A DNA stretch of 64,000 nt from Fibrobacterota bacterium (GCA_947482115.1 CANKII010000002.1:360137-424136), one strand, 5' to 3'. Positions 1-8,519 are shown, numbered from the stretch's first letter. Translations and numbers: made by a program. The notes: generated from the letters alone by a model not told the origin.

Positions 1-44
1 GGCGCAGGCTCCCGATGGCGCTGTCGTAAAATGAGCCGTCTTGA

Positions 45-95
45 GCCCTGAGCGTAGTCGAAGGGCGAAGGTCGTTTCGGCTCCGCTCAACGACC
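45..95. repeat. Paired inverted repeats upstream of the first gene
   Basis: Two adjacent hairpins are visible: GCCCT (45-49) with AGGGC (62-66), and GGTCGTT (70-76) with AACGACC (89-95). The motif resembles interspersed non-coding palindromes seen between genes in many environmental genomes. There is no T-tract, so it is unlikely to be a simple terminator for either strand. The rest of positions 1-163 shows no gene. Its role is unknown. Confidence 0.5.
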
Positions 96-163
96 GGGCC
101 AAGCCTGCTTTTCTATCTTTCACACCCTGTACAATGAATCCTTGAATCCATAAACGAGAATCC

Positions 164-1618
164 ATGACCGATATGCCCGACAATACCGAACCCGCACCTT
201 ACAAGGGCGAAGCACAGGTCACCATCATCGAGCCGCAGCCTCCGCTGCCCGAGTTGACCATTGAAAGTTTTTCGCCTGCGTTGCAGGATGTGATTCGGAA
301 AAACGGCTGGTCGGATTTGATGCTGGTTCAGAAGAAGGCGTCGCCGTATCTCCTGAACGCCATGGACATCATCGTCCAGTCCAAAACGGGATCGGGAAAA
401 ACCGGCGCGTTCATTTTACCGATGCTCGAGGTGATCGAGAAAAGCCACATGATGCCGCAGCTGCTCATCATGACTCCCACGCGGGAATTGGCGCTGCAGG
501 TTTATCAGGAAGCCGTGCGTTTCGGCGAGCCGCTGGGCATTCGCGCCGTTGCCGTGTATGGCGGTGTCGCCTATCAGCCCCAGCTCGATGCATTTCGCAA
601 TGGCGTGCATATCGTGGTCGGAACACCGGGCCGTTTGCTCGATCATATTCTCAGCGGTAATCTCAAGCTGACTTCCGTGCGCGATCTCGTGCTCGACGAA
701 GCCGATGAGTTGTTGTCCATGGGTTTCTACCCGGACATGAAGCGCATCCAGCAATTCATTCCCAAGGAACGTTGCACCTATCTGTTCTCGGCCACCATTC
801 CGGTGAACGTGAAGCGCCTCGCACAGGAGTTCATGCGCAAGCCGAAGTTCATGAGCCTGTGTCCGACCGAGGTTTCCGTGTCAAGCATGGAGCACGTCTA
901 TTACGTGGTCGATCCGCATGACAAGGACAAGGCGCTGCTTCAGTTGATTGAATTCGAGAACCCCGAATCCGCCATCATCTTTTGCAATACTCGCCGCGAC
1001 ACGGGCTACATCTACGAATACCTTAAAGCCAAGGGGTTGCGCGTAGGCCAGATCTCGGGCGACGTACAGCAAAAAGATCGCCAGAAGGTGATGAAGGAAC
1101 TCAAGACGGGGGCGATTCGCTTTCTCGTGGCTACGGATGTGGCTGCTCGCGGCATTGACATTAACGGACTGACGCACGTATTCATGTACGATCATCCAGA
1201 CGATCCGGAAGTGTATGTGCATCGCGCCGGCCGCACGGCCCGTGCCGGAAACTCCGGTTTGGCAATTTCGTTGGTCGGTTTGGTGGAAGAGATGGCGCTG
1301 AAGAATACGGCGCGTCAATTCAGCATTCCCTTCGTCAAGAAAACATTGCGCAGCGACAAGGAACTCGAGGAAGTGATTCAGGAACGGACCACGGTTTATC
1401 TCGAGCAAGCCTATCGCAATTTCAAGCAGTTTGAAAAGACCGGTGCCAAGCGCATGATGCCGCTGATCGATTCGCTGATCAAGTCCGATGACGAGAAACT
1501 GGTGCTGGGTTCCATCCTTCACCAATTCTATTGGAAAACCTTCACGGGCAATGAGGGTGTGGCTCCGGCAGCGGAAACTCCAATTGAAGAAGAAACCCCC
1601 GAGACTCCCGCGACCTGA
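164..1618 (+). CDS. DEAD-box ATP-dependent RNA helicase
   Basis: A 484-residue superfamily 2 RNA helicase that unwinds RNA duplexes in the cytoplasm, for example in ribosome assembly or mRNA decay. All core motifs are readable: Walker A SKTGSGKT (about 73-80), PTREL (105-109), GTPGR (153-157), DEAD (178-181), SAT (209-211), then the C-terminal RecA lobe with ARGID and HRAGRTAR. A short acidic N-terminal extension (residues 1-30) and an acidic tail rich in Glu, Thr and Pro flank the core. There is no DbpA- or CsdA-type RNA-binding tail, so the subfamily cannot be named. The start is an ATG with only a weak purine stretch before it. The next gene, map, begins 8 bases after the stop, so the two are probably cotranscribed. 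Confidence 0.93.
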   Translation: MTDMPDNTEPAPYKGEAQVTIIEPQPPLPELTIESFSPALQDVIRKNGWSDLMLVQKKASPYLLNAMDIIVQSKTGSGKTGAFILPMLEVIEKSHMMPQLLIMTPTRELALQVYQEAVRFGEPLGIRAVAVYGGVAYQPQLDAFRNGVHIVVGTPGRLLDHILSGNLKLTSVRDLVLDEADELLSMGFYPDMKRIQQFIPKERCTYLFSATIPVNVKRLAQEFMRKPKFMSLCPTEVSVSSMEHVYYVVDPHDKDKALLQLIEFENPESAIIFCNTRRDTGYIYEYLKAKGLRVGQISGDVQQKDRQKVMKELKTGAIRFLVATDVAARGIDINGLTHVFMYDHPDDPEVYVHRAGRTARAGNSGLAISLVGLVEEMALKNTARQFSIPFVKKTLRSDKELEEVIQERTTVYLEQAYRNFKQFEKTGAKRMMPLIDSLIKSDDEKLVLGSILHQFYWKTFTGNEGVAPAAETPIEEETPETPAT

Positions 1619-1626
1619 GTATTCCC

Positions 1627-2379
1627 ATGTCCATCAAGATCAAATCCGATCGTGAAATCGCATTGATCCGCGACTCCTGTCGTTTGACGGCGGAGATTCT
1701 TGCACGCGCGGGCGAAATCGTGAAACCCGGAATCACTACAGACGATATCAACACCTTTGTGCATAACGCAACCATCAAGGCCGGAGCGATTCCTTCTCCG
1801 CTGAACTATCACGGTTTCCCCAAATCCGTTTGTACGTCGGTGAACAACGTGGTATGTCACGGCATTCCCGGCAGTCAGGTGTTGAAGGATGGCGACATCA
1901 TCAACATCGATGTGACCTGTTTGCTACAGGGCTATCACGGCGACGCCTCGCGCACTTACTTCGTGGGTTCTCCGACACCGAAGGTTCGCAAGTTGGTGGA
2001 CACCGCCGAGCGTTGTCTGGACGAAGGTATTTCCGTCGCCGTTCCCGGTGGCTACTTCGGGGAAATTGGAAACTGCATTCAGGATTTGGCGGACGAAGTG
2101 GGTTATGGTGTGGTGCGCGAGTTCTGCGGCCATGGCATCGGGCGCAATTTTCATGAAGACCCTATGGTGTTGCATTATCGCACCAAGAATCGCGGCGACC
2201 GGATTCAAGAGGGCATGGTTTTTACCATTGAGCCCATGATCAACGACGGCGGCACCGGGGTGTACGTGGCAAATGACGGTTGGACTGTGTTGACGAAGGA
2301 CGGCTCGCTCTCGGCGCAGTTTGAGCATACGGTAGCGATGACCCGCCATGGGCCGGAAGTCTTAACGAGGCTGGATTAA
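1627..2379 (+). CDS. map: Methionine aminopeptidase, type I
   Basis: A 250-residue enzyme that removes the initiator methionine from nascent proteins. The five metal ligands of the pita-bread fold are in place at Asp95, Asp106, His169, Glu202 and Glu233, nearly the same numbering as the E. coli enzyme, and the substrate histidine lies in NNVVCHG (His78). There is no type II insert and no N-terminal zinc-finger extension, so it is the minimal type Ia form. It follows the helicase by 8 bases and precedes queE by about 70. It has no secY or infA neighbour, the common context elsewhere. Confidence 0.95.
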   Translation: MSIKIKSDREIALIRDSCRLTAEILARAGEIVKPGITTDDINTFVHNATIKAGAIPSPLNYHGFPKSVCTSVNNVVCHGIPGSQVLKDGDIINIDVTCLLQGYHGDASRTYFVGSPTPKVRKLVDTAERCLDEGISVAVPGGYFGEIGNCIQDLADEVGYGVVREFCGHGIGRNFHEDPMVLHYRTKNRGDRIQEGMVFTIEPMINDGGTGVYVANDGWTVLTKDGSLSAQFEHTVAMTRHGPEVLTRLD

Positions 2380-2447
2380 GTTACGCCGGTCGCTGAGTCC
2401 GCTACGGTGGATCAATGCGCGGCGATTAGTCACATCGTTTGGGTATC

Positions 2448-3068
2448 ATGTCTTCTGAACAAACTCTTCGCATCACTGAAATCTTTTACTCCCTCCAGGG
2501 CGAAGGGTTTCACGCCGGTACGCCCGCTGTGTTTATACGCGGCGCAGGATGTAATCTGGCCTGCACATTTTGCGACACGGATTTTTCGTTGAAAGAAAAA
2601 TTGACTCCGGAAGAAATCATTGAGCGCATTGCGGAATATCCCGCCAAGTTTATTGTGCTAACCGGAGGAGACCCGACCATTCAACCCGCCGGGTTTCGGC
2701 GATTGATCGAACTTCTCCATGAACGCGGATATTATGTCACCATGGAAACCAACGGAACGTCCGAGGATTCGCTCGGCGTCGATTGGGTCACCGTCAGTCC
2801 CAAACTCAGTCAGGGTGGGGAATGGAAGCTGCGCAGTGGAAACGAACTCAAGCTGGTATACGAAGGACAGGACTTGGGCTTTTTTGAAAATTCCAATTTT
2901 GAACATTATTTCCTGCAACCCAAGGAAATCCGCACCGGCAGCTTCGGAAAGGGCGAACGCGATGTTGCGGCCACGCATTCGGAGTGGAAACGCACCATCG
3001 AAGCGCTGCTGGTCCGTCCCCGCTGGAAATTATCTTTCCAATTGCACAAGGAACTCGGCCTTCGTTGA
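2448..3068 (+). CDS. queE: 7-carboxy-7-deazaguanine synthase (radical SAM)
   Basis: A 206-residue radical SAM enzyme that contracts 6-carboxytetrahydropterin to 7-carboxy-7-deazaguanine in queuosine synthesis. The cluster-binding motif C-x3-C-x2-C is seen as CNLACTFC within the first 45 residues, preceded by the QueE-typical FYSLQGEG and followed by TGGDPT. The ATG at 2448 is preferred over an in-frame TTG at 2439; neither has a strong ribosome-binding site. queC follows after 21 bases, which supports the pathway call. queD and queF are not in the window, and no preQ1 riboswitch was recognised upstream. Confidence 0.92.
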   Translation: MSSEQTLRITEIFYSLQGEGFHAGTPAVFIRGAGCNLACTFCDTDFSLKEKLTPEEIIERIAEYPAKFIVLTGGDPTIQPAGFRRLIELLHERGYYVTMETNGTSEDSLGVDWVTVSPKLSQGGEWKLRSGNELKLVYEGQDLGFFENSNFEHYFLQPKEIRTGSFGKGERDVAATHSEWKRTIEALLVRPRWKLSFQLHKELGLR

Positions 3069-3089
3069 GATATTAATTCGCTGATTGGA

Positions 3090-3797
3090 TTGCTCTTGCC
3101 TGCACAGAAGAAAAAACTGAATCGAGCCTGTCTCGTCGTCTTTTCCGGCGGGCAGGATTCCACCACATGCCTGCACTGGGCGCTGAACACCTTCACCTCG
3201 GTTGAGGGTGTTTTCTTCGACTATGGCCAGCGGCACAAGTCCGAAGTGCTGGCCGCGCAGGCCATTGCATGGCGGGTGAAAATTCCACTGCGATTATTCC
3301 GTCTGGATTTTTTCCGCGAGTTGAAAGGAAATGCCCTCACCGATTCTTCCATCGCCATCAGTTCTGAAACGGGACCGATGGGCTTGCCCAATACATTTGT
3401 GCCGGGCCGCAATCTGGTTTTCTTGACTCACGCCGCTGCGTATGCTTACACCAAGGGTATTCACGACATTGTGACAGGCTTGTGTCAAACCGATTACAGC
3501 GGTTATCCCGATTGCCGGATTGATACGCTAAAGGCTTTGCAAAAGTCCCTGCATCTTGGTCTTGGCTGGCCGGAGAGGCACGGAGTTTTACGTTTGATCG
3601 CCCCGCTGATGTTCAAGACCAAGGCCGAGAGTGTGCGACTGGCGCAAAAATGGGGAGCGATGGATTCACTGGCCTTGAGCCACACCTGTTATGAAGGTTC
3701 GGTTCCGCCCTGTGGAAAATGTCCGGCCTGTCTTTTGCGGGCAAAAGGTTTTTCGGAAGCGGGAATGGCCGATCCCCTGCTGACCCGGTTAGGTTGA
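3090..3797 (+). CDS. queC: 7-cyano-7-deazaguanine synthase
   Basis: A 235-residue ATP-dependent enzyme that converts 7-carboxy-7-deazaguanine to preQ0. The PP-loop SGGQDSTT near residue 20 binds ATP. The C-terminal zinc site is readable as CYEGSVPPCGKCPAC (four cysteines). The start is TTG at 3090, the only start that leaves the N-terminal strand before the PP-loop intact. It sits directly after queE and its stop is 14 bases before the flavoprotein start, so it belongs to the same transcript. Confidence 0.93.
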   Translation: MLLPAQKKKLNRACLVVFSGGQDSTTCLHWALNTFTSVEGVFFDYGQRHKSEVLAAQAIAWRVKIPLRLFRLDFFRELKGNALTDSSIAISSETGPMGLPNTFVPGRNLVFLTHAAAYAYTKGIHDIVTGLCQTDYSGYPDCRIDTLKALQKSLHLGLGWPERHGVLRLIAPLMFKTKAESVRLAQKWGAMDSLALSHTCYEGSVPPCGKCPACLLRAKGFSEAGMADPLLTRLG

Positions 3798-3811
3798 TAT
3801 CAGGAGACGAG

Positions 3812-5326
3812 ATGGATATTCCGAATAAATATGATGTTTGCATTCTCGGTTGCGGTCCCGGCGGATTCGCAGCCGCAATGCGCGCTTTTGATTTTGGAAA
3901 GAACGTCTGCATCATTGAAGGCGGGAACATCGGCGGGGCCGGCATTGTCCACGGTGCGCTGACGAGTAAAACACTGTGGGAACTGGCGAAGGATTATGCG
4001 CTGGCATCCACCACGGATCGCGGTTATCGCGTGGCCGGGTTAATGGTGGATTATCAGGCGGTGCGCGACACGGTCATTCAAGCCGCGAAGGAAAAACAAT
4101 ACCAAATCCTCTCGCAAATCGAAACCTTCTCACCGCCACGCTGGAAGGGACCGGGTTCGATCACTTTGAAGCGGGGATTCGCCCGCTTCCAGGATTTGAA
4201 CACGGTGAGCGTATCCATTCACGGCGGGACTGAAGAACTGGTGAAGGCGGACAACTTCGTCATTTCGACGGGATCCAAGCCGCGTGATTTTCCCGGCATC
4301 ATCATTGATAATGAGCGCATCATCAACTCCGACGGCATTCTTTCCTTCCGTCAATTTCCCAAGCGGCTGCTCATTCTGGGCGCGGGCATCATCGGCTGTG
4401 AATACGCCAGCATCTTTTCCAACTTCGGGCAGACCAAGGTGCATTTGCTGGATCGCCAATCGCGCATCATCCCGTTTGAGGACGAGGATATCAGCCGTTT
4501 CGTCAGCCATAATCTGGAACAAAAAGGTGTGACCATTCACCACAACGCCATTCTCCGCGCCATTCACAAACGACCGGAGTTTCTCGAGGTCGTGGTGGAT
4601 TACGAGGACGGCCGCAGCCAGGTGCTGGAAGTGGATGCCGCACTGGTTTCTGTGGGTCGTGTTCCCAACGTGGGACTTCTGGAACTGGATCGGATCGGTC
4701 TGGTTCCCAATTCCCGCGGTGCCATTGAAACGGATGCCGGTTGTCGAGCGCGATTCAACATTTACGCGGTGGGCGATGTGACCCAGCATACGGCGTTGTT
4801 TAACGTGGCGGAGATGGAAGGCCGTTATGTGGCCAAGTCCATGTTCGGGAAGAACAATTATCCGCTTCGCTATCACAACATGTCCACCATCATGTTTTTC
4901 AATCCCGAGGTCGCGGTGGTGGGACTCAATGAACAGCAATGTCAGGAGCAGAAAATTCCCTATCGCGTGGGATTCTATTCCAACGCGCTGGTGAACCGCG
5001 CCATCGCCATGCGCCGTACGGACGGCTTCGTAAAAATTCTGATCTCCCAGGACGGACAGAACCGCATCCTTGGAATGCGCGCGGCGGGTCCGCAGGCCTC
5101 CAGCACCATCATGGTCATCGCGCACTTGATGGATCAGGAAAAAGGACTGGAGGAAATCATGAAATCCATCCACCCGCATCCGTCGATCACGGAAGGCATT
5201 CAGGAATGTCTGCGCATGCTGCTGGGCAAGTCGATCTACAAGCCGATGGTGTTTCCGGATTACATGAGCATTAAGTCATGGCATCCTGAGATGGGTTATG
5301 CCAGCATGGCTGCCATGCCGGGGTGA
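3812..5326 (+). CDS. Dihydrolipoamide dehydrogenase-like flavoprotein lacking redox cysteines
   Basis: A 504-residue protein of the pyridine nucleotide-disulfide oxidoreductase family. The FAD Rossmann motif GCGPGG (13-18), the NAD(P) motif GAGIIG, the second FAD motif VGDV and the C-terminal HPHPS block, equivalent to the catalytic HxHP loop, are all present. The redox-active segment aligns as GGAGIVHGALTSK against the canonical GGTCLNVGCIPSK, so both cysteines are replaced (Gly44, Ala49). It therefore cannot work as an ordinary disulfide reductase. A soluble transhydrogenase (SthA-like) or NAD(P)H oxidase role is possible (inference). The ATG at 3812 is chosen because AGGAGA lies 5 bases upstream; a longer frame from 3719 overlaps queC. 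The last 48 bases are duplicated at 6002-6049. Confidence 0.85.
   Translation: MDIPNKYDVCILGCGPGGFAAAMRAFDFGKNVCIIEGGNIGGAGIVHGALTSKTLWELAKDYALASTTDRGYRVAGLMVDYQAVRDTVIQAAKEKQYQILSQIETFSPPRWKGPGSITLKRGFARFQDLNTVSVSIHGGTEELVKADNFVISTGSKPRDFPGIIIDNERIINSDGILSFRQFPKRLLILGAGIIGCEYASIFSNFGQTKVHLLDRQSRIIPFEDEDISRFVSHNLEQKGVTIHHNAILRAIHKRPEFLEVVVDYEDGRSQVLEVDAALVSVGRVPNVGLLELDRIGLVPNSRGAIETDAGCRARFNIYAVGDVTQHTALFNVAEMEGRYVAKSMFGKNNYPLRYHNMSTIMFFNPEVAVVGLNEQQCQEQKIPYRVGFYSNALVNRAIAMRRTDGFVKILISQDGQNRILGMRAAGPQASSTIMVIAHLMDQEKGLEEIMKSIHPHPSITEGIQECLRMLLGKSIYKPMVFPDYMSIKSWHPEMGYASMAAMPG
5279..5326 (+). repeat. Direct repeat copy 1: 3' end of the flavoprotein gene
   Basis: These last 48 coding bases, ending in the stop codon, reappear at 6002-6049 with 46 of 48 identical. 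Both differences are at synonymous third positions (CCT/CCC and GCT/GCC). The two copies bracket the lipoprotein gene on the opposite strand. Confidence 0.9.
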
Positions 5327-5327
5327 G

Positions 5328-5930
5328 TTAAAAAGAAGATCGCTGTGGAGCCATGGGAGGGCCCACACAACAAGCAAGAACTACAGGGCCGATTACAAGA
5401 GGCAGAACGATGAATGTAATTACCAACCCTGTTGATAAAGAATTGAGCTCTTCATAGCTGATATGATCGATAGACTTCCATTGCAAAGAAAAATTTCGTA
5501 CGGAGGAAGCGCTATCATTTTGTTCGAACAAAGCATCGGCAACATTGCTATTCTCGATCAGAAACAAATCCATTTGTTTTGAGCCAGTGGGCATTAAGCT
5601 GCTTTCTGTTCCTTTTTTCCACGATGTCCCAAGAATTTTTTCGAGGTTTGTGTCGTTAACTAATTGGAAAGGATTATGGAGTTGCCCTTCCAATCCGGTT
5701 TCTGTCCATCTAGGAGATTTCAGTATTCCCATTTTCCCCCCGCTCTTCAGAACAAAGGCCCAGTCTTCAAGAATCTGAATGGTGTCGCCCACTTGGGTCC
5801 GTATTTTTCTTGCCTTCAATTGTTCCAGTGGGATCATCCCCTTGCTGTAGCATCCGGTGAGGTGCAGGCAAAATGTGGCAAGCAGGAACCAGCTGATGAA
5901 AATGCGGGATGATCGAATCTGCTTGTTCAT
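5328..5930 (-). CDS. Predicted lipoprotein, function unknown
   Basis: 200 residues. The N-terminus carries a lipoprotein signal (residues 1-27) with lipobox LTGC at Cys27, so the mature protein is probably lipid-anchored. The middle is polar, with a GDTIQI segment, and residues about 168-190 form a hydrophobic Val/Leu/Ile/Gly stretch that looks like a membrane helix, followed by a short basic tail. AAAGGAAC precedes the ATG. The gene ends 2 bases from the convergent flavoprotein stop. Base composition looks more AT-rich than in flanking housekeeping genes. It is enclosed by the direct repeat 5279-5326/6002-6049, which suggests insertion or exchange of this segment. I recognise no family. Confidence 0.75.
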   Translation of the reverse strand: MNKQIRSSRIFISWFLLATFCLHLTGCYSKGMIPLEQLKARKIRTQVGDTIQILEDWAFVLKSGGKMGILKSPRWTETGLEGQLHNPFQLVNDTNLEKILGTSWKKGTESSLMPTGSKQMDLFLIENSNVADALFEQNDSASSVRNFSLQWKSIDHISYEELNSLSTGLVITFIVLPLVIGPVVLACCVGPPMAPQRSSF

Positions 5931-5986
5931 GTTCCTTTGACGAATGGTTTTTTGTTCTGGTAACCAGTCAATTCAAGATTTCGCCC

Positions 5987-6049
5987 ATGTACATCCGCTC
6001 GTGGCATCCCGAGATGGGTTATGCCAGCATGGCCGCCATGCCGGGGTGA
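5987..6049 (+). pseudogene. Orphan 3' tail of a second flavoprotein allele
   Basis: Reading + strand from ATG 5987 gives MYIRSWHPEM... and ends in the same 16 residues and stop as the intact flavoprotein (4 of the 6 residues from the Met up to the Trp, MYIRSW against MSIKSW, also match). No upstream body of the gene exists here: the preceding bases are the promoter side of the minus-strand lipoprotein gene. It is best explained as the remnant of a divergent copy left after duplication or recombination. Confidence 0.8.
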
Positions 6050-6051
6050 AC

Positions 6052-6411
6052 TTAATGGGAGTAGATTAACTTGTAGGCGAAGCCCTCATACCCATAACCA
6101 TAAATGGTGACCCCTTTCGATTGGGAATTCTGAAACCATTTATGCGAAGGAACAAACCAGGCTTCTGTCTCGTCTTGGCGAATGTAGATCTGATCTGTTG
6201 CGGTATCCGAAGGTAATGCGGTATTCCAAATGACGCATTCGACCACCCAAGGACCTGAATAATATGGTCCAAGGCCGGTAAAGGGGTCCTTGGAACTAAG
6301 GTTTCCCTGTTGGGTGAATCCGCCACTTTCATGAGGCCCTCCGTTGAGGCATCCGAATACGAATAATGTCGTAAATAGAATGGCTCCGATCAGGCAAAAT
6401 TTCTCCTTCAT
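6052..6411 (-). CDS. Small predicted lipoprotein
   Basis: 119 residues. The signal MKEKFCLIGAILFTTLFVFGC has a lipobox-like FVFGC at Cys21. The mature part is short, has several aromatic residues and no recognised domain. A strong AAGGAGGGAACC ribosome-binding site precedes the ATG. It is the last gene of a minus-strand series with an 18-base gap from the upstream gene, and its stop lies 2 bases from the orphan flavoprotein tail. Envelope location is inferred from the signal only. Confidence 0.72.
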   Translation of the reverse strand: MKEKFCLIGAILFTTLFVFGCLNGGPHESGGFTQQGNLSSKDPFTGLGPYYSGPWVVECVIWNTALPSDTATDQIYIRQDETEAWFVPSHKWFQNSQSKGVTIYGYGYEGFAYKLIYSH

Positions 6412-6429
6412 GGTTCCCTCCTTCCCGAT

Positions 6430-7017
6430 TTAAAACCTCGCCCATGCCATCATGCCGGGTTGCGGTGTTCCGTTTTCATCAATATTCCATGAAGGTGTCA
6501 CCCCAAATTTTTGAAGGTTCCGTTCACCTGGATTGTTATATCGGTGGACGGCAAAATGGGTGTCAATCAAGCTGTAAAAAAATCCTCCGAAGAAGAGAAA
6601 AGATCCGGAAAGTCCGAGCGCATCGGAACCATTGAATTTGTGATGGCCACCGCTGGAAATAAAATGGCTGCCGTTGGCGACCATTAAGCTGAGCCCCAAT
6701 CCTCGCGCTGCAATTCCCAGAAGCCCCTCCTTGTAAGAGCTGGCATAGATTTGCCCCGTTGAAGGTCCCACTACCACTCCGGACAAAGCCAAGGCGATTC
6801 CAATTGTTTGTATGGGTCTGGCGTCTGAATTCTTAGATATCGCCACTCCGATTAAGCCGGGTAAATAGGTTGAGCCGATGGCCAAACCATAAGCGATGGC
6901 TTCGTTCTTTGCCTTGTCAGGTAAAACCGGCGAAGGAATCGAGTCGGGTGAATAATATGAAGCGGCAAAAGTCGCAGAGCTGAGGAAGAGGAGGAAGAGT
7001 GATGTTCTGAGATTCAT
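6430..7017 (-). CDS. Membrane protein of a MAWARF-tail family (short paralog)
   Basis: 195 residues with a signal peptide (MNLRTSLFLLFLSSATFAA). It has several Gly/Ala/Leu-rich hydrophobic segments and the C-terminal sequence PQPGMMAWARF. The same ending, QPGVMAWARF, occurs in the larger gene at 8520-9413, and the segment ALGLSGSFLFFGGFFY resembles ILGISGITFLIGGVLY there, so the two are paralogs. A terminal phenylalanine is typical of proteins handled by the BAM machinery, but a barrel is not certain. AAGGAGAATCAG precedes the start. Function unknown. Confidence 0.72.
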   Translation of the reverse strand: MNLRTSLFLLFLSSATFAASYYSPDSIPSPVLPDKAKNEAIAYGLAIGSTYLPGLIGVAISKNSDARPIQTIGIALALSGVVVGPSTGQIYASSYKEGLLGIAARGLGLSLMVANGSHFISSGGHHKFNGSDALGLSGSFLFFGGFFYSLIDTHFAVHRYNNPGERNLQKFGVTPSWNIDENGTPQPGMMAWARF

Positions 7018-7056
7018 ATCTGATTCTCCTTGTCAGATACGTAGCAATTTAAACTT

Positions 7057-7629
7057 TCATTTTACGCCGACCACCCGCCGATACCGTGTTCCAAACACCG
7101 TGTCCCAGAAGCGGCTTGAGATCCCAAAGTTGTATTCGGGAAATTGGTGGTGGACCAGATGATGGACTTTTACCTTCCGAATCCACGAATTCGTGGTTTT
7201 CCAGTGGTGATGACTGTGGTGGACAACGCCGTACCAGAGGGTACCCGCCTGCCAGCCTGCAAAGAGGGATGAGAGTATCGGGATGTGAACGACGGCGGTA
7301 AACATCCACCAGAGTCCGATTGCAATGGACGCGGTCAGAAACCAAGGGGTAGCGATCATGCTCAGAGGTTTCACGTGATGCACATTGTGAAGATCGCGGA
7401 CGAAGCTGCTGAAGTAATGGTAAACCCACCGGTGGAGGATGTATTCCGACAGGGTGAAAATCACAAAACCCGCAATTCTGCCGAACACTACATGGCTAAT
7501 GGGGGAGCGCCAAACGGTTGTTTCCCAGACCAGAAAAAAAATGACAAGGGAAATATCGGCGACGTAACTCAATTTGTAGTTCAATGCACTGCCGAAAAAT
7601 TTCGCGGTGATCCATTTCCACAGGCTCAT
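7057..7629 (-). CDS. Sterol desaturase / fatty-acid hydroxylase superfamily protein
   Basis: A 190-residue integral membrane di-iron oxygenase of the fatty-acid hydroxylase/carotene hydroxylase type. Histidine boxes are visible at HRWVYH (66-71), LHNVHH (80-85), HHSHHH (137-142) and HHLVHH (156-161), between hydrophobic helices. Members hydroxylate or desaturate lipids or carotenoids using O2; the substrate cannot be told from sequence. The start ATG overlaps the stop of the upstream lipoprotein gene (TAATG), so the two are translationally coupled. The surrounding genes are envelope lipoproteins, which points to envelope-lipid modification (inference). Confidence 0.88.
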   Translation of the reverse strand: MSLWKWITAKFFGSALNYKLSYVADISLVIFFLVWETTVWRSPISHVVFGRIAGFVIFTLSEYILHRWVYHYFSSFVRDLHNVHHVKPLSMIATPWFLTASIAIGLWWMFTAVVHIPILSSLFAGWQAGTLWYGVVHHSHHHWKTTNSWIRKVKVHHLVHHQFPEYNFGISSRFWDTVFGTRYRRVVGVK

Positions 7630-8483
7630 TAGTGTTCTTTCGGAATCAGTTTGAGTTTGCGGTCCTTGTCAATCACAACGATTCGTGTTCCTCCATCCTT
7701 GGACATTTCAATCCGCAGAATGTTTGCAATGGCAAGATCGTGCAGAACACCGCTTTTCTCATACACGATTCCGGAACCACGTATTTCCCGGATGGCACAG
7801 GATTTTTTTTCGGTACCGTCCTTTAAGAGAATCCGGACTGTTCCGAGATTTTCAAGTGCGACAAATTCATCGGGGGCAGGGGAGTTGATTTTTGGGATCG
7901 ACAGGGTTTCCGCGGTATGTACGGTTGAATCTTTGTCTTGTGGTTTTCCGTCCGCTTCGATCTTTTTCAATTCTGGAGCTTCGGTGTGAATCGTCTGCGA
8001 TCCCCCGTTAGGGAATTGATAGACCACATGGGCGCCCCCGATACCTCCCGTGATCAGACCGATGGCACCGCCATACAATGCCCCGAAAAAAAGGCCGGGA
8101 ATGAAATTGCCGGAACCCGCACCTATCAGAGCTGCGATTCCACCCACCCATAACGCGCCGAATTGCATGCCTCGCATGGCGCCGAGACCGTGATCCGTTA
8201 TGGTGATGTTTGAAATGCGATCCGCCGGAATTTTGGAATGAGCCCGAAGAGTCTTTAAATCAACCGTGTCACGTCTCACTCTCGTGATGTTTCCCGAATA
8301 CACGGCTCCGTCCCGCATGAGGACTTCGGATTCCGTGGACTTCATGTCGTTTATGGCGGATTCATAAGCGACCGGATCGCGATCATCCAGTTGCCGGGTC
8401 ACTGTTCCCGCGCAGTTTATCAGAAAGAGGGGAAGGAGATTGATTGCTGCGAGAGCCCTCCAGGATGGCATGTTGTTGTTCAT
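7629..8483 (-). CDS. Predicted lipoprotein with glycine-zipper segment
   Basis: 284 residues. The signal peptide ends in a lipobox LINC before AG (Cys24). The middle holds a Gly-rich hydrophobic pair of segments (about residues 105-150: GAGSG...GGAIGLITGGIGG), typical of glycine-zipper membrane-associated domains. The flanking parts have repeated motifs of the kind LxDGxxxxx followed by IxxIxxxxI (RDGAVYSGNITRVRRDTV and LKDGTEKKSCAIREI), suggesting two small beta repeats. It is coupled to the hydroxylase gene by a 1-base overlap and lies 36 bases after the MAWARF gene. No named family is recognised. Confidence 0.75.
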   Translation of the reverse strand: MNNNMPSWRALAAINLLPLFLINCAGTVTRQLDDRDPVAYESAINDMKSTESEVLMRDGAVYSGNITRVRRDTVDLKTLRAHSKIPADRISNITITDHGLGAMRGMQFGALWVGGIAALIGAGSGNFIPGLFFGALYGGAIGLITGGIGGAHVVYQFPNGGSQTIHTEAPELKKIEADGKPQDKDSTVHTAETLSIPKINSPAPDEFVALENLGTVRILLKDGTEKKSCAIREIRGSGIVYEKSGVLHDLAIANILRIEMSKDGGTRIVVIDKDRKLKLIPKEH

Positions 8484-8519
8484 GCCGCTTGGACGCAGGA
8501 GTGGAGGTTTAGGTAACCG

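Noticed and set aside
2380..2447. Possible preQ1 riboswitch before queE
   Set aside because: The 68-base gap has no C-rich loop and A-rich tail of the preQ1 aptamer classes.
4130..5179. Open frame of 349 codons on the minus strand
   Set aside because: Antisense shadow of the flavoprotein, His-rich as typical for antisense of GC-rich coding DNA.
5974..5990. Match between the reverse strand here and the 3' end of the MAWARF genes
   Set aside because: About 11 of 13 bases agree, too short to separate from chance; kept only as a remark.
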